A stretch of DNA of 64,000 nt from Vitrella brassicaformis (Eukaryota > Sar > Vitrellaceae): NCBI GenBank assembly GCA_001179505.1, contig CDMY01001040.1, positions 114,699 to 178,698 on the forward strand, read 5' to 3'. A program made the position numbers and the translations under genes. Below, one piece after another: positions 20,759 to 33,495 of this stretch (position 1 is the first letter of the stretch; each line of letters begins with the position of its first letter). A model generated the notes under the pieces. The model searched no databases and was not told where the DNA came from. It saw only the letters and a program-made list of their open reading frames with translations.

Positions 20759-21734
20759 CGGTGCTGTGACGATGCGTATGGACAGGCACTTGACACATCA
20801 TTGGGTTGCATCCATCGCATGCACAGCACACCGGGTTGCCCGAGACGGGCGCGACAGTCGGATCTCTCAATTGCTCAGCATTCTACAGTAAGTCAATATA
20901 CACCACCACCAGCAGTACATACAGCCATCCATCCATCCATTCATGCCCACGCACACCCCACACGCAGCGTCTCATCTGTCTGGCCTACTTACGTCCTTAC
21001 CTACCGGTGTGCCTGACGTCCTGGCGATTTCCTTGCCGTGCATGAGGGCGTTGATCAGACTCGACTTGCCCACGTTGGACTTGCCTGCACCGCACCAACC
21101 AACGAACCAAGAGAAGGAGAGGAGAGGGATATATGCGTCTGTCTGTGAGGTGGCAATCTATTGTCCTTAAAGCTGGCTGACCGACGACAGCGACTTGTGG
21201 GATGCCCGTGTCGGGCAGGTTGTGGATGGTCTGGGCCACCAACACGGGATGGGCCGCGATGGGCTTGCCGAACAACACCTTGCTGTACTCCTTCTGCAGG
21301 GCAACACACATGTTTACACGACATTACAGACAGGATGCCCTTAGCTCTCCTCCGAGTGCCTCCTGACTCCTCACGCACCTGCTGGTCTGACATCCAGGCG
21401 GGCTGTGTGGTGTCCTTGGGGTTGAACACGTTCACATACGGACGGGCCAGGTAGGGCGTCGCTGCCAGCCAGCCAGCCAGGACACACACACACACACAGA
21501 GCCAGAGATGCATCCCACTGCACCCGTTCGTTCCTATGCCCTACTTGTGTATCGGGTGGAGAAATGCCGGCATCCAGCAGCACCGGCAGCCGGGCTGAAC
21601 ACACATTCGGCCCTTGAAGACATCCCCCGCCTCCTAGTGCCGTGGGCAGATCCATCGCACTGCGGTGCGTCTGAGCGCCGTCTGAATCCGCCGAGTGAGC
21701 CTTCGAGGACAGCGGGCAGCCGACGAGCTGACAT
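19905..21734 (-). CDS. EngB/YihA-type GTPase, probably organellar
   Basis: EngB-family GTPases assist large ribosomal subunit assembly. The start ATG at 21734-21732 opens an R/S-rich 66-residue leader that looks like a transit peptide (RRLPAVLEGSLGGFRRRS). Spliced exons then give PYVNVFNPKDTT (about 21440), KPIAAHPVLVAQTIHNLP (about 21260), the P-loop GKSNVGKSSLINAL with RTSGTP joined to GRTRHL (switch I TPGRT; about 21085-21010 and 20728), DLPGYGFAKVPK (G3, about 20660), the exon ending QEKGRRLM (20530-20375), LVLTKVDLLK (G4, about 20235) and the last exon with AVSAREHLGVAEL (G5). All GTP-binding motifs are present. It is head-to-head with the ABC transporter. The 3' exons are duplicated at 10430-10830. 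Confidence 0.85.
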
Positions 21735-21911
21735 GAGGCGAGGACGATGAAAGATCCCCGCGGCATCCTTCGTTTTCAGGAGGGCTCTAAGCTCGCAAAA
21801 CTCGCAGCGTTTCGGAACGAAGGGATCTTAGATGATGATGAGTCAGATTCGTCAGCCTCTTTAAGCCAAACAGATGACCGCCCGCTGACGACTCGCCGCG
21901 ACTCGCCGTCG
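21735..21911. promoter_or_regulatory. Divergent promoter region, EngB / ABC transporter
   Basis: At most 177 bases separate the EngB start (minus) from the ATG at 21912 of the ABC gene (plus), or 12 bases if ABC starts at 21747. No TATA box is evident; a shared bidirectional promoter is inferred from spacing only. Confidence 0.4.
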
Positions 21912-22861
21912 ATGAGTCCACTGCACAGCATGATCATGCTCGTGCTCCCTCTGGCTGCCCTGTCCCTCGTCAGCCAGCCAGCCCTCTGCAGAACCCATTA
22001 TCTATCGCGCGGAGATCCGGCAGCATTCATCTCGGGCCTGCCAACTCTGTCAAGACCACGATGGCGACCGTCCGCAGCAAGACGAATCGCACAGCCCTCT
22101 CGCTCTGTGCTGCCTCTGAGTGCTGCTGCAGCTGTTCAGAGTGCCGCTCTGAAGGAGCAGAACCGGGTGGGCATACCCAGGCCTGGAGTGCTGAAGGAGC
22201 TGATATACTGGAACGGCCGCCGGATTGTTCTGGGCTTCCTGTTTGCGTTCGTGGGGAGCGTGGTCACCTGCAGTCTCCCGCTGGCCTTCACCAACGTGCT
22301 GAATGTGCTGCTGACACCGGCGCCCCTCCAGGAGTTCACGAAGGCGTGCGCTATTCGTGAGGCAGGACATAGAATGCAGCTCGACTCACCCTCATCGATA
22401 CGTGTGTGTGTTGTTGTTGTTGTTGTCGTTGTGTGCATACCAGTTGGGTCGCTATACGTGTTGGAGCCCATCTGCACCCTGCTCTACGTCCGGCAGGCGA
22501 CTCGTGTGGTGCAGGCTTACTTGAATGTTCTCAAGGCGACGGCATTCCAGTCCGTCGTCTCTCGAAACATAGAGTTCTTCGACCGCGAAGGCCCCAGCAA
22601 CGTGGCCAATCTCCTGACCACGTCCTTCGGCAGAGTGAGAGACTGCCTCCTGGCCAACATCGACAGACAGCGGGGCGTTCGTGCGCTGCTCGACTGCGTC
22701 ATCGCGCTGTCGATTCTCATCAGCACGGCGCCGCAGCTCGCCTGGCTGTTCGGTTTGGTCATACCCATCATGGCTTTTACGGTCAACAGAGTCAGCGCCA
22801 CGTATCAGCGCACAATACGCGAGGAGTCGACCGCTCTCACTGCAGAGGTACGCAGCACACA

Positions 22862-22896
<35 letters not shown>

Positions 22897-23272
22897 TCAG
22901 CAGCTCACCACGTGTTAATATGTTATGCTTCAGGCGTCTGCAGGAGGTGAGATCCTTCGGAACATTCGAGAGGTTCGTTCGTTCGGGACCGAGCAGAAGG
23001 AGAACGACCGGTATGGGCGATTCGTCGCGAGGTCAGGGGCTTTCGCGAGACGTGTGGGTATGGCGAGGGGCCGAGTGGAGGCCGTCACGCGGGCCGCCAT
23101 CTACTCCACACTGCTCTCATTGGCCATTGTCGGAGGCACTATGGTCCGGCGCGGGACCCTTGTGCCGACGACGCTCGTGTCGTTCATCGGCTTTTCCTTC
23201 ACACTTAACTTCGCTTTTCAAGGCCTTCTCAACTCCCTGGAGGACGTTCGGGTCAGCGGGGATCATCTAGAG

Positions 23273-23316
<44 letters not shown>

Positions 23317-24712
23317 TCTGAATCGGCTGCATGTGTGTGTGCGTGTGTGTGTGCGTGTGTGTGTGTGTCTTTATCTTTGTTTGCAGGGGGCCCGTGCCGC
23401 CCTTCAGACGCTGTGGGATACTATAGGCTTGCCTGAGAAGGACGACGTGCTCGACGTCAATGTGACAGACTCAGTGTTCCACCACCAAGGCGACACCCCC
23501 CTCACCAAGGCGCAGCAGCGGGGCCAGGACCTCATCAGGCCATCCAACACGACAATGGCAGCCCCGAGCGCCCGCCGGAGGACGCACACCTTCCCTGGCG
23601 GCACCGAAGAGCTCCAGGGACGCATCCGCTTTGACAATGTTGGCTTCGCCTACTCTTCTCGGCCGGACTCACCTGTTCTGCGGAACCTGTCTCTCTCACT
23701 GCCACCGGGGAAGGTCACCGCCATTGTGGGTCCATCGGGGGGCGGCAAGTCGACCATCGCCAGCCTCTTGTCTCGCTTCTATCGGCCGCAGAGCGGCAGT
23801 GTGCTTCTCGACGGGGTGGACATCAGCACGCTGCCGCGAGACTGGTACGTGGAGGAGGTGGCTATTGTCGGCCAGACCCCGGCACTTTTCAGCGGCACGG
23901 TCGCCGAGAACATAGCCTATGGTGTGGTGGGGCGGGGGCGTGAGGTGACACAGGCCGATATTGAGAAGGCGGCGAAACAGGCAAACTGCCACGACTTCAT
24001 TATGCGGTTCCCCAACAAGTACGAGACGCTAGTTGGGGAGATGGGGAGCACACTGAGCGGCGGACAGCGGCAGCGGATCGCAATCGCACGGTGGGGGGTG
24101 CGAGGGGGGAGTACCGAATACCCACACACGGACAGGATGTGGTTTGCTATGCTCACAGGGCTTTGCTGAAGGACAGCAAGATCTTGATTCTGGACGAGGC
24201 GACGTCGGCGCTTGATGCAACATCCGAGAGGCTGGTGCAGGAGGCGCTGGACCGATTGGTCAAGGGCCGCACAGTCATGGTCATCGCTCACAGGCTCTCA
24301 ACTGTCCAGAATGCCGATCAGATCTGCGTCGTCAAAGACGGACAGGTGACCTCCCCTCCCAATCACACACACACACACACACACGCCATGGCTCCCTGCC
24401 TGTCTCATCCAGGTGGTTGAGTGTGGCACACACGAGTCCCTGTTAGCAGCCCCCTACGGCCCCGGCGTCTACAGGAAGCTCATGGGGTTCGGCGAGAAGC
24501 CTGTGGTGCCCCTCGCAGCGGCCGAGAAGGAGGAGAAGGAGGCGCCGCCGTCGTCCTTTTTCCTGGACGAGGGCGAGGAGGAGAGCTCGGGGGCTGTGCA
24601 GAAGGAAGGCACGGCGGCAGACGAGGTCGACCATGAGGCACGGTTACTGGAGGTGGCTGAGCAGTTTCACGAGGCGACCAAGACCGAAACCGTGTGCAAG
24701 GGGGAGTACTGA
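21912..24712 (+). CDS. Half-size ABC transporter (ABCB/TAP-like), likely organelle-targeted
   Basis: The product is an ATP-driven exporter half-molecule acting as a dimer; its substrate is unknown. I chose ATG 21912 because it gives a signal peptide ([20 protein letters not shown]) followed by an S/R-rich transit-like stretch; an in-frame ATG at 21747 would place 55 acidic residues in front. The membrane domain spans exons to about 23255, with helices around [39 protein letters not shown], a long [14 protein letters not shown] helix, and [19 protein letters not shown]. The nucleotide-binding domain has Walker [10 protein letters not shown] (about 23732), Q-loop GQTPALF, signature LSGGQ (about 24055), then across an intron Walker [13 protein letters not shown] and H-loop AHRLST (24180-24300). 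The last exon holds an E/K-rich tail. All catalytic residues are present. A signal plus transit leader would fit a complex plastid. Confidence 0.85.
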
Positions 24713-25034
24713 TGGATAGAGAGAGGGAGGGGGAGGGGAGTGAGTGAGTGAGTGAGTGGTGCTCAAGGGAAGGGGCCATTTTGTGACGTAGTGGGTGGTG
24801 ACTTGCTGTGGATGGATGGATGGATGTGTGTGTTGTGTATGAGAATCGGCACGAGAGTGATGCGACGTTTCCATGTAGACTTTGCAGACAGACATGCAAA
24901 CAGGAGGTCGTGCAGACGGCTGCCAAGGACCATTGCCGCGTTCAGGCAAACAAGATCCCCACAGACACAGACAGTCCCACCACACACAACACACACACAA
25001 CTCACACACACCGCCACCGCCACCGCCGCTCACC
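24713..25034. other. Convergent intergenic spacer
   Basis: This lies between the stops of the ABC transporter and the fructosamine kinase. It holds GAGT and GGAT runs (about 24740-24760 and 24810-24825) and a CCACCG run near 25015-25030. No gene is seen. Confidence 0.6.
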
Positions 25035-26387
25035 TCACACCTTCATGTTAATAATCCGGTCTATCGACTGCATGGATGAGAACATATACCCCCCGCCAAA
25101 TAAGACGTAGTGATTCAGCAAGTGGTACAAATTGTACACCTCTTTCCTCGTCTGGTGGCCGGGCGGCAGGGGCCATGCCTCATCATAAGCCTTGTAGAAC
25201 TCACCACTTAGCCGCCCGAACAGCTGCGACATAGCGATATCCACTTCCCGATCGCCGTAGTAGGTGGCCGGGTCGAAAATGACGGGTGTGCCGTCCGAGA
25301 GATACCCAGCGTTGCCCGTCCACAGGTCACCTGTGAGTGCCACACAGACGACACAGCACACCAGTCGGTGAGTCGGGGCAAAATGGATGGATGGATGTGG
25401 CTGTGGGTACCATGGACGAGTGACGGCTGGCAGGTGTGTTTGGAGAGGATGTCTTTCACCTTCGCCCGCAGCTTCCTCTCCTTGTCGCTGTCAATGATGT
25501 TGGCCAGCCGCAGCATGTGACCTAACCGGTGCTCGTCCCAGAAATCTACCCATGTGTCACACCTGCATGAACCAGCAGGGAGAGAAACACGCACTCACAC
25601 CGATTGTGGTCATCCATCGTGTTGGATGAGGCCTGGCCTGGTCCACCCGCCCACCATTGGTTCGGCTGTGGCGTGGCCCCGATTGTGTTGTCCATGTGCC
25701 ACCCAAACTTGGCATTCGGACTCAGAGACCTGGCGATCGAACGATGGTGCTCATTCACACACATCCAAAATGTCCTCTCCTTCTCCTCTTGTGGTCACCT
25801 GTGCATGTTCGCAAGATTGGTGCCCATCCGCCTGGCATTCTCCCCGCCCCCGGAGCGGCCCATGTTGAGCTGCTCGAAGATGACAAACGACCGGCTGCCG
25901 CCGTTCCCAAACGTGCCATAACAGATGGGATCGGGCACCTGATTTGATTGACGCCGGCAGCAGACAGAAGGAGCTGCAGCGTGGTGTGGTGTCCACCTGT
26001 ACGTCTGTGTGTCTGCTGGCTGCGTAGCTGACCTTGATGGTTTTGGTATCCGCCATATCCTTGACACCCTTGTACTCGGCCTCCAGCATCTGCGCCGAAG
26101 CACCACTGCCTGCACACACACAACCAAACCATGCGAAACGACGATACCTGAACTCTTCGTGTGTCCATTCTGTTACCTGCGCTCTTGTAGAAGTACTTGG
26201 TGCCTGTGCTCTTATCGACAATGATGCCAACGGAGGCACCGCCTCCCCCGCCCCCTCCGCCACTGACCAGCTCCACATCAGCCGTGTGGCCCAGGGCCTG
26301 CGTGAGTGCCTCGGAAAGCGCCTCCTGCAGCAATGTGGCCGTCGATGCCGTCATGCACACGGCAGAGGGGCAGGGGGAGGCCCTCAT
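25035..26387 (-). CDS. Fructosamine/ketosamine-3-kinase (FN3K family)
   Basis: FN3K-family enzymes phosphorylate sugar adducts on protein amines and so promote deglycation; the fold is that of protein-kinase-like phosphotransferases. ATG 26387-26385 (MRASPCPSAV) or 26354 in the same frame starts a short leader, then TLLQEALSEALTQAL and the G-rich nucleotide loop VSGGGGGGGGASVG. YFYKSA holds the likely ATP-contacting lysine. Later exons give AEYKGVKDMA, PDPICYGTFGNGGSRSFVIF, GTNLANMHR, PNAKFGWHMDNTIG (family TFGF-x-x-NxxG region), WVDFWDEHRLGHML, the catalytic LVHG joined in phase to DLWTGN (about 25430 and 25320), and IFDPATYYGDREVDIAM with the Mg-binding aspartate. It ends YVLFGGGYMFSSMQSIDRII. 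The order and key residues match the family throughout, in about seven exons. It diverges from GPF-1 across a 0.4-kb gap. Confidence 0.92.
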
Positions 26388-26802
26388 GGAGGAGAGAGGC
26401 AGGGACCGATGAGGAAGGGGAGATCTTTGATGGGATGATGATGAGATCTGGTAGCAGACACACGCAGGCAGGGTAAGCACTGGTGCCTTGCTGCCTTGCT
26501 GACTTAATGCTTGCCGTGCGTACAAGATATGCAGAACTCGTCGGCTTTGCTGATGCTGATGCTGCTGCTGCTGATGCTGATGCTGCATTTAGCAGCCCAA
26601 AGCAGACTGTGGCGACGGCGAGAGGGCTCGGCCACGCATACAGCCTTTCCAAGAACATCAGATCCCCACCACCAAGCTCGCGTTCGAGTTTGTAAACAAA
26701 ACATGATTAGGCGGCTCCATTGAGTATCTAATGGTGAGCGCAACCCGAGGGACAACAGATCTGCATGGCAATGTCTGCGCTCATCTTTGTGTTCCAGGTT
26801 TG
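26388..26802. promoter_or_regulatory. Divergent spacer FN3K / GPF-1 with GCT-repeat
   Basis: It holds a TGC/TGA trinucleotide run (about 26545-26588, GATGCTGATGCTGCTGCTGC core) and both upstream regions. Open frames crossing it on the minus strand (Q/H-rich) come from this repeat. No TATA box was identified. Confidence 0.4.
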
Positions 26803-29800
26803 ATGGCTGATGGAGCCGATCAGCCCGTGCTGCCCCCTTTGCAGTGCGGCTTTGGGCCCACGGCGGCCGATGATGATGGCAGATCTGGGTGGCGAAGTGT
26901 AAAAGAGGTAGTGATGGCAGAACATGCTCACGGAGGGTGTGGCGGGACGGCCCGGCTGTCGTGTCTGCATCGCGAAGGACCTGCAGAGGAGCCTGCCGGG
27001 AAAGAAACCCAAACAGCAGGTGTGCAATCTGGATGGAAGATAGACGAGCAGCTCCATCCCACACAAGATGACATTTTGTTGCTTCAGAGGTTGTAGATCT
27101 ACCGGCGTCTGACCCACCTGCTGCACCGGCAGCGGCACCACAAGCACTGCCTGGGATGCAGGCTGCACCGGCAGCGGCACCACAAGCACCGCCTGGGATG
27201 CAGCAACAGGGTGAGCGGGGCATAGGGCACCTCATGTCATTGGCATCATGTGCCGGTACTTCTTCTCCCGCAGCGGCTGGGGCGTCTAATGGTGCACCGG
27301 ACCATCTGCAGCATGATGAGAGGATGGAGGGAGGGCCCGTGCCGAAGGGCGACGGCGCTGCGGGCGAGGGAGTGGCCGACGCATCTGGTGGCGGGGAGGA
27401 GGGTACTTTGAGCGAGGCCAACAACGCGTTGGCCAACCAGAGGCGGCCCCGCCCCTCACTCCTGGACAAGTGCCGCTCCATTTTCCGCGGCAAATGCGAC
27501 GCCTCATCCCGCAGGTACGACAGTGTCTTCGACGGCCTCGCCGATGCGGCCACGTTCGAGGCCAACCCCGACAGTATGTACAAGGATGCCATCACCGTCA
27601 CTGTCGCAGTTCCCACCCCCGCCGGCCCTGTGAGAGTGAGGGAGGACGTGTGGCGCTTCGTCGGTGAGGGAGCTGCGGGTGAGTCTAGCGGCTCCCAGCC
27701 CGGCACCTGGTTGGGCTTCAACAGGCTGGGCAAGGCCATCGCGGCAGCAAGGCAGCAGCAGCAGCAGCAGCATCCTGACAGCCGACGGGACAGCGGAGCA
27801 GCCAGCGAGACCCCATCAGCAGCAGCAGCACCGGCATCAGCAGAGCCAGAGCCTCAGGCGCCGGTAACGGAGAATCGTGGCGAGTCGGGCCGCCCCAGCT
27901 CCGTGTACGCGTCAGACGAGAAGATGATCGAAGACCTGAAGACCTACTTGATGCACCGCATCGACCCCGAGAATCGATGGTTCAGCACGGCCATGCGGGG
28001 CCTGAGGCCCGAGCATCTCACGTTCACCAAGCGGGAGTTGGGACCGGGGCAGGTGGGGGCCGTCACGGTGACGATAGGCCCGTATATCGACCCCAAGAAG
28101 GCCGATGGGATGGTGCACATCAATGCCAACGTCTACCGGCGCGAGCACAACTGGAACTTGGGCACCATCGTGACAAAATTACTGCGCGCCCGCGACAATG
28201 TGAGTTAGCGCGAGGGAGGGCTGGGGGGAGAGGGCAATGGGGTGATGAGATGTGTGTGTTGTGTGTGTTGTGTGTGTTGTGTGTGCAGGGTTGGCAGCTG
28301 GTCGGTACCACCGACGACGATAGTAGCAAGGAGTCCCTCGTGGCGCGGCTGACGCCGTCTGACCACCAGCGGCTGAGACCCAGCTACAATGTCAAGTCCT
28401 CCCGCGACCGATCGAATCCACCATCACGCAGCGGCCCTGCCACCCTCACCCCTGCTGAACAGGTACACACAACATACACCGGACTACCGCCCTTCCAAAG
28501 CCACCCCGCCTTTTTCTGCATATCCAGGAAGCATCTGCTCTGGGCGTCTTCCTCAACAAATGCGACCCGATGTCGCGGACTTACGATGCGGCCTTCCAGG
28601 GCCTTGAGTCCCTCGTTCTTGTCACCCACGACCCCAGCAGTCGCCACCAGCAGGCCGTCGACGTGTCCGTCGGGCCGTTCGACAGCCAGCTCGGTCCCCT
28701 TCGCCTGAGGGGCAAGATGTTTCGCAACCCTTACTGTGGCGGCAGATCCCAGGCCGCCAAGAAGTCCCTCTGGGAGATGGGCAGCGTGACGGTGTTGCTC
28801 AGGCGCCTCAAGGCAGAGGGGGCAGATGCCTGCAGCAGGGACGCCAGGATAGACAGCGAGGGCGAGGTCGTCCTCGACGCCATCGGTGGCGACAGCGCGT
28901 CGGCTGCCGACCGCCGTGAGACTTCCAACGACTCCAGCCAGCTCCTGGCGGACCGCATGGTGGCCAAGAAGGGCAGCGGGTCGGGGCGGGCGAAGAACCA
29001 TGAAGGGCCACCAGACGCGATGGATGAAGGATGGTCGGAGAGCTCCTCCCCCTCCCCACCCCCCTCGCCCAAACGCCCGAAGCGGAGGCAGGCCCGGCAG
29101 CAGCAGAGGGGCAAGAGGGCAGCGGATGGGCCACCCGGGGGACAGGCAGTAGTCAAGCGGCAGCTGTGCACCCATGCCGGTACTGTACGTGACAAAGGAA
29201 TGGGAATGAACCGCTTCACACCACCGTACGTATCTTTCTGGCCAGGTGTGTCTGGCCCCATAGCTGAGGATGGCGACGCCATGCAGGGCGTGCGACGGCC
29301 TCTGGCACAGCTGAGTCTGCGTGAGGTGGCCGCCATCTTTGCCCGCCACCCGCTAGAAGAGCTGCGCAGCCTCGCACCAACAGTAAAGAAGGTGTGTAGG
29401 GATATGACGGAGAGGAGAGACATCACCTGTGTGTGCACGTCTCTGCAGCATTTGTTGTCTGGGGACACGCTGGCGCACATCGCCAGTCTGACGACGCTAG
29501 AGCTGAAGACGGCGCTGGAGATACAGGCCTATGGACAGGTGGGGGGCATCATGGATGTGTGTGTGTGTCCAGTTGAGTCGGCGAGACACACTCCGTCGTG
29601 CATGCGTGTGGATGGCTGCGATGCAGGCTGTGCAGTTGAAGAGGTGGATCGATCAGGCGCTGGCAGATGGGGTGACAACACAGACACACGCATGACAGAC
29701 AAGGCAGCGTCATGTTCGCTGGGTGCTTTGGTTGTAGGTGGAGGTGCCCTCTGTGCAGTCGAGCCCCAACGCGACCCCATCTGGCACTGCCAGCGTCACA

Positions 29801-29803
29801 TGA
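26803..29803 (+). CDS. GPF-SAM family protein 1 (three GPF domains, SAM-like tail)
   Basis: The family is not recognised; the name is descriptive. ATG 26803 starts an exon to 27019 that joins in phase 1 to 27088. A tandem 33-base repeat (APAAAPQALPGMQ, twice, 27120-27205) follows. Domain 1 (about 27465-27760) has CDASSRRYDSVFDGLADAA and an ITVTVAVP core. Domain 2 (about 27915-28199) has VTVTIGPYIDPKKADG and NANVYRREHNWNLG. Domain 3 (about 28545-28830) has MSRTYDAAFQGLESL, VDVSVGPFDSQLG and GKMFRNP. An NLS-like PPPSPKRPKRRQARQQQRGK is at about 29065. Four small exons form the tail: LAQLSLREVAAIFARHPLEE, LLSGDTLAHIASLTTLELK (SAM-like), AVQLKRWIDQALADG and VEVPSVQSSPNATPSGTA with stop 29801-29803. 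It is probably nuclear, from the basic cluster. Domain 1 is the most diverged. Confidence 0.7.
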
Positions 29804-30347
29804 GTCATATCGCCAGCCTAGCCTGTCACAGGCTGGCGCACCTAGATAGCAGCGATGAATAGACGGGATACCGAGGGTGGATGCTGTCCATGTGTGTGTG
29901 TGAGGATGGGGGGCCAGTGGATGGGGGGTGGGTGGTGGCAGACCGGGTGACAGCAGGCGACGGCATAGCGATGTATGCGACTGACCAGGAATGAACACAA
30001 CACGGCCTTTCTTCCTTCAACGAACGAACGACTGAACGAACCACAGACGATACCGATAGAGGTACATATGTACACAACACACCATGGCCGGCAGTGAGTC
30101 GGTCCCACCAAACACACAAGCCCGCCCGCTTCACTCGCAGAAAACAGGTCACTCGACTGACTGACTGCACCACTGTTGGTTGAGCCAGGCCAGCGACACC
30201 CAACACAAACCCTGCCTGCGTGTGTGAACCATACGGTGCGGTGGGCAGCCGACAAAGGACTCAGCTGGTCCTGTCCGCAACACATTCTTCCCTGTCTGTC
30301 TGGTCTTCTCCCTCTCTCACGAGGACAGAAAAAGAAAGAAAGGACTG
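29804..30347. other. Convergent intergenic spacer
   Basis: This separates the GPF-1 stop from the RING-gene stop on the other strand. It shows short TGTG runs and GACTGA repeats near 30155 but no supported gene. Confidence 0.55.
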
Positions 30348-33292
30348 CTACGGCAGCACCGTGCCCACGAACCTCGCACCAGCCGACCACTGCAGCACCA
30401 CACACAGATAGAGCAAGACAAGAGGAAGGACATAAAACACCACACCTGTGTAGACATCTGTGTGTGTGTGAGTGTGTGTGTGTGTGTGTGTTGCCATTTC
30501 CCTCACCTTTGGCACTCGTTTCCGCCTGATGCCGCGCTGGCCCTCCGCTGCCTGGGTGTCCCTCTCGTCCACCACGGGCCTCAATACCCTCTCTCCCTCC
30601 TCCGCCCCGTTACTGAGCAACGGTGCTGAGAGCGGCTTGCCTGGCGGGCTGGTCTCGCCCACATGTTCCACCACAGACGGCGACGCAACACTAACACCCT
30701 TGAACGCACCATCGCCTCCGCCACACACAGGCATCGACAGGTTGCGTCTTGGCGACCCAAAGAAGCGCGTTACCAGCCAGCGCGCAAAGCCCCCCTCTCC
30801 TTGGCTCTTGTCTTCAGCTGCCGGTGGCGAGATGGTTGACATCTCGCTGGGAGGAATGACCGCTGGCGGGGATGGCTCGGCGGTCTCGATGGTGTCGACG
30901 GGCCAGAGGCGGACGACGGCGCTGGATGGGGCGCGGCAGACGGGGCATGTGGCACCACGGTGGAACAGCAGCTGGGCACACGACACACAGCAACCGCCAT
31001 GTCCACAGTAAAGAAAAGTCGAGTTGGCAGGCTGCAGAAAGGGGGGACAGAATGAATATATGACCAATGAGTGAGTGAGTGACTGTCATTCACTGGCTGG
31101 TTGCTGCCATACTGTCGGTTGGCTCCCTCCCTCACCCACCTTGTCGCAGCAGATGAAGCACTGTGCTGCCCCCGCTGCCCCCTCCACCTTGTCCACCTCC
31201 GACACCATGACATCGCTCTCCAGCAGGGGAGACCGCGGGCCCACCAGCTCGCTCGGCGACCCGTCATCCGGCCGCTCAACGTCCCTCTCCACCTCACACA
31301 CAGCCACACTCCGCGCAGACGACGGCACGCTGCTCTGGCCACCGCCCCGGCCCCAAGGTGCCAGCCGCGTCATGAGCTCACGCACAAATGACGACGGGGA
31401 TGGCCGATGGGAGGCGTCTGGCGCTGGCGGGGGGAGTGGAGTGAGGTCGATTGCGGTATCGGTGTCGCTGTCCGGCGACGGCCCGGTGGTTGCCCGTGGG
31501 TGTTGGGGGCCTTTGTGTCTGCGGAAGAAGGGAGTGGTGGATGGGACGGCGGTGTGGTGTAGCAGGGATGGCGTGAAGTGGTCCTCGGGCTTGGGGGGCC
31601 GGAAGAAGGTCTTGGTGATGGCCACCTGAATGAACCAGACAGACAGACAGACAGACAGACAAGTGGGAAAGGCACATTGTGTTCACCACATCCATCCATG
31701 TTGCAACCCATGCAAGTTTGTATATGTATGTGTGCATCAGACAGCCAAGGGACACGTTGTCATCAAACTATGACGTCAGCGACTCTAGTTCCGTATCGCC
31801 ATTCATCACCATCACACAGTACCGCCATCCCTTTCTGGCCCCTCCCTCCCTCCTCACCAGCGGCACCCGAACATGAGCCTTCAGGCGATCAGCTGTGCCG
31901 ACGGTCTCGTCTGCTCCACTTTGTCTGACGGCAGGGACGTCCCACAGCGACCGGCTGACCACACGCATCGTGGGGTCCTCCTCCTCACTGGTCAGATACG
32001 GACCTAATCGATCATGACACGAGATGCGCAGACAGACATGTGGTGGGTCACCTGGTGTGTTGCCTTGTGTGTTGGATGGTGGTGGTGGTGGTGGTACTTG
32101 CGACGATGGTAGCACCCAGGACCACAAAGACACCGAGGATGACGAATGCGAGCCACAGGGGTATGATCCAATCCAGGACAGGCCAGTGATGCTGACATAC
32201 ATTACACACAACAGAACAGATCTCAGTAAGTTGCTCGCTTATCCTTGTCTGTCCACCCCGGCTGCTGGTCCACTTACCACATGGCCGATGTAGCTTGTCA
32301 TGCCCTTTAAAGCCACGGCGAATAGGCAGCACATGACGACCACTGCGATGCCCCCGATCCTCAGGATATCCTCCCGGTTAAGGAAGAACACCACTATGGC
32401 ACCGGAAATCGCACATATCGCTAGCAAGGCATAGAGCGGCCAGATGGCCGCATCCCACGACCACCCCTCCAGCAGATGGGCGCTCTTCAACGCCACGAAA
32501 CCCAAAGTGAGTGTGACCGTCAAATCCATCACATTCAGCCGCACCAGCGACCACATCCGACGGACAACTGCACACCAACACAGACCATTAAGTTCCGCAT
32601 GATATCTCTCTCTCTCTTTGTCTGTGTGTGTGTGTGTTGCCAGTAGGTCCCTACCGATGATGTGGACGGCGAGATGGCCAATGTATGCGATAACGGATGC
32701 CAGTGCTGGCAGCCAGAGGGGCAGGCCGAGGAGGATGTGCAGCAAGATGAGCGTGTTGGTCGTCATGCGAGTCACAAACATCGCCACGTAGAACAGCCGA
32801 AGCCTCAGCTCAGTCGACAACATCCACCTACAAACAAACAGATGACAGACAGACAGACAAGACAAACCACCGGGTGAGGTGAGTGATGCATCCAAGGGAC
32901 CCCATCACCTCCATCACCTGCCCAGACACACGCGTCTGTCTATCGCCCACCCACCCACCTGATGTTCTTGAGAACGATAACGAGACCGAGGAGTATGGCA
33001 GTCCCATCGAAGAGCAGCACGGGTGTGAGTGCCCAGGACCATTCCCTCACTTCTGTGCCGGGCTGTCTGCCCTCACGGTCGTCCCAGATGACGAACAGAG
33101 AGCATAACAGCGCCACGCCGAAGAAGGCCACATACTCACAGCAGATGAGCGACGCTGCCACCGGCGTGAGCCGACCCACATAGTCATCGGCGGGAAGAGC
33201 CACCTGTGCACGCAGAGAGAGATAGAGCATCGATACACACACGGGATGGGATGGCAGTCAGCCGTTCTACTCACTGACCTCTGGAACGAACA
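30348..33292 (-). CDS. Multi-pass membrane RING-finger protein (TMEM185/Fragile-X-F-like plus RING)
   Basis: This is a likely membrane-anchored E3 ubiquitin ligase. The first exon is tiny (MFVPE, ATG 33292-33290) and splices to ALPADDYVGRLTPVAASLIC at about 33205. Hydrophobic segments include CEYVAFFGVALLCSLFVIW, LTPVLLFDGTAILLGLVIVL, TLILLHILLGLPLWLPALA, AAIWPLYALLAICAISGAIV, GIAVVVMCCLFAVAL and IPLWLAFVILGVFVVLGATI, at least eight in all. A long S/P-rich cytosolic linker (31930-31220) leads to the RING: CFICCDK at about 31150 joined to FLYCGHGGCCVSCAQLLF and TCPVCRAP (about 31005-30915), spacing C-x2-C ... C-x-H-x3-C-x2-C ... C-x2-C. The last exon gives WSAGARFVGTVLP-stop. The architecture matches plant and protist Tmemb_185A-RING proteins; the substrate is unknown. 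It shares a 203-base promoter with the release-factor-like gene. Confidence 0.8.
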
Positions 33293-33495
33293 TCGCGGAA
33301 TGACAAATGACGTAGTTCTTGCCTGATTTCCCCGACCAACCGGTGCTCCTCTGTCCCAACGCGCTTCCTTCCTTCCTTCCTTCCTTCCTTCACGGCTTTC
33401 CTCGCTCGAGGTCTTTCCTTTTTGAGCTCGCACAGGCGATCGGCAGTTTTCCCCGCCCCTACGGCAAGGAACGCTTGTCTGCGTTCTGTGCAGCA
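33293..33495. promoter_or_regulatory. Short bidirectional promoter region with TTCC run
   Basis: Only 203 bases separate the divergent starts of the RING gene and the GGQ gene. A TTCC tandem run lies at 33367-33391. No TATA box is seen. Shared transcription control is inferred from the geometry. Confidence 0.45.

Noticed and set aside
26504-27739. Minus-strand frame of 411 codons
   Set aside because: It overlaps GPF-1 exons and the FN3K upstream region; repeats such as the GCT run and the 33-base tandem repeat keep it open. No family resemblance.
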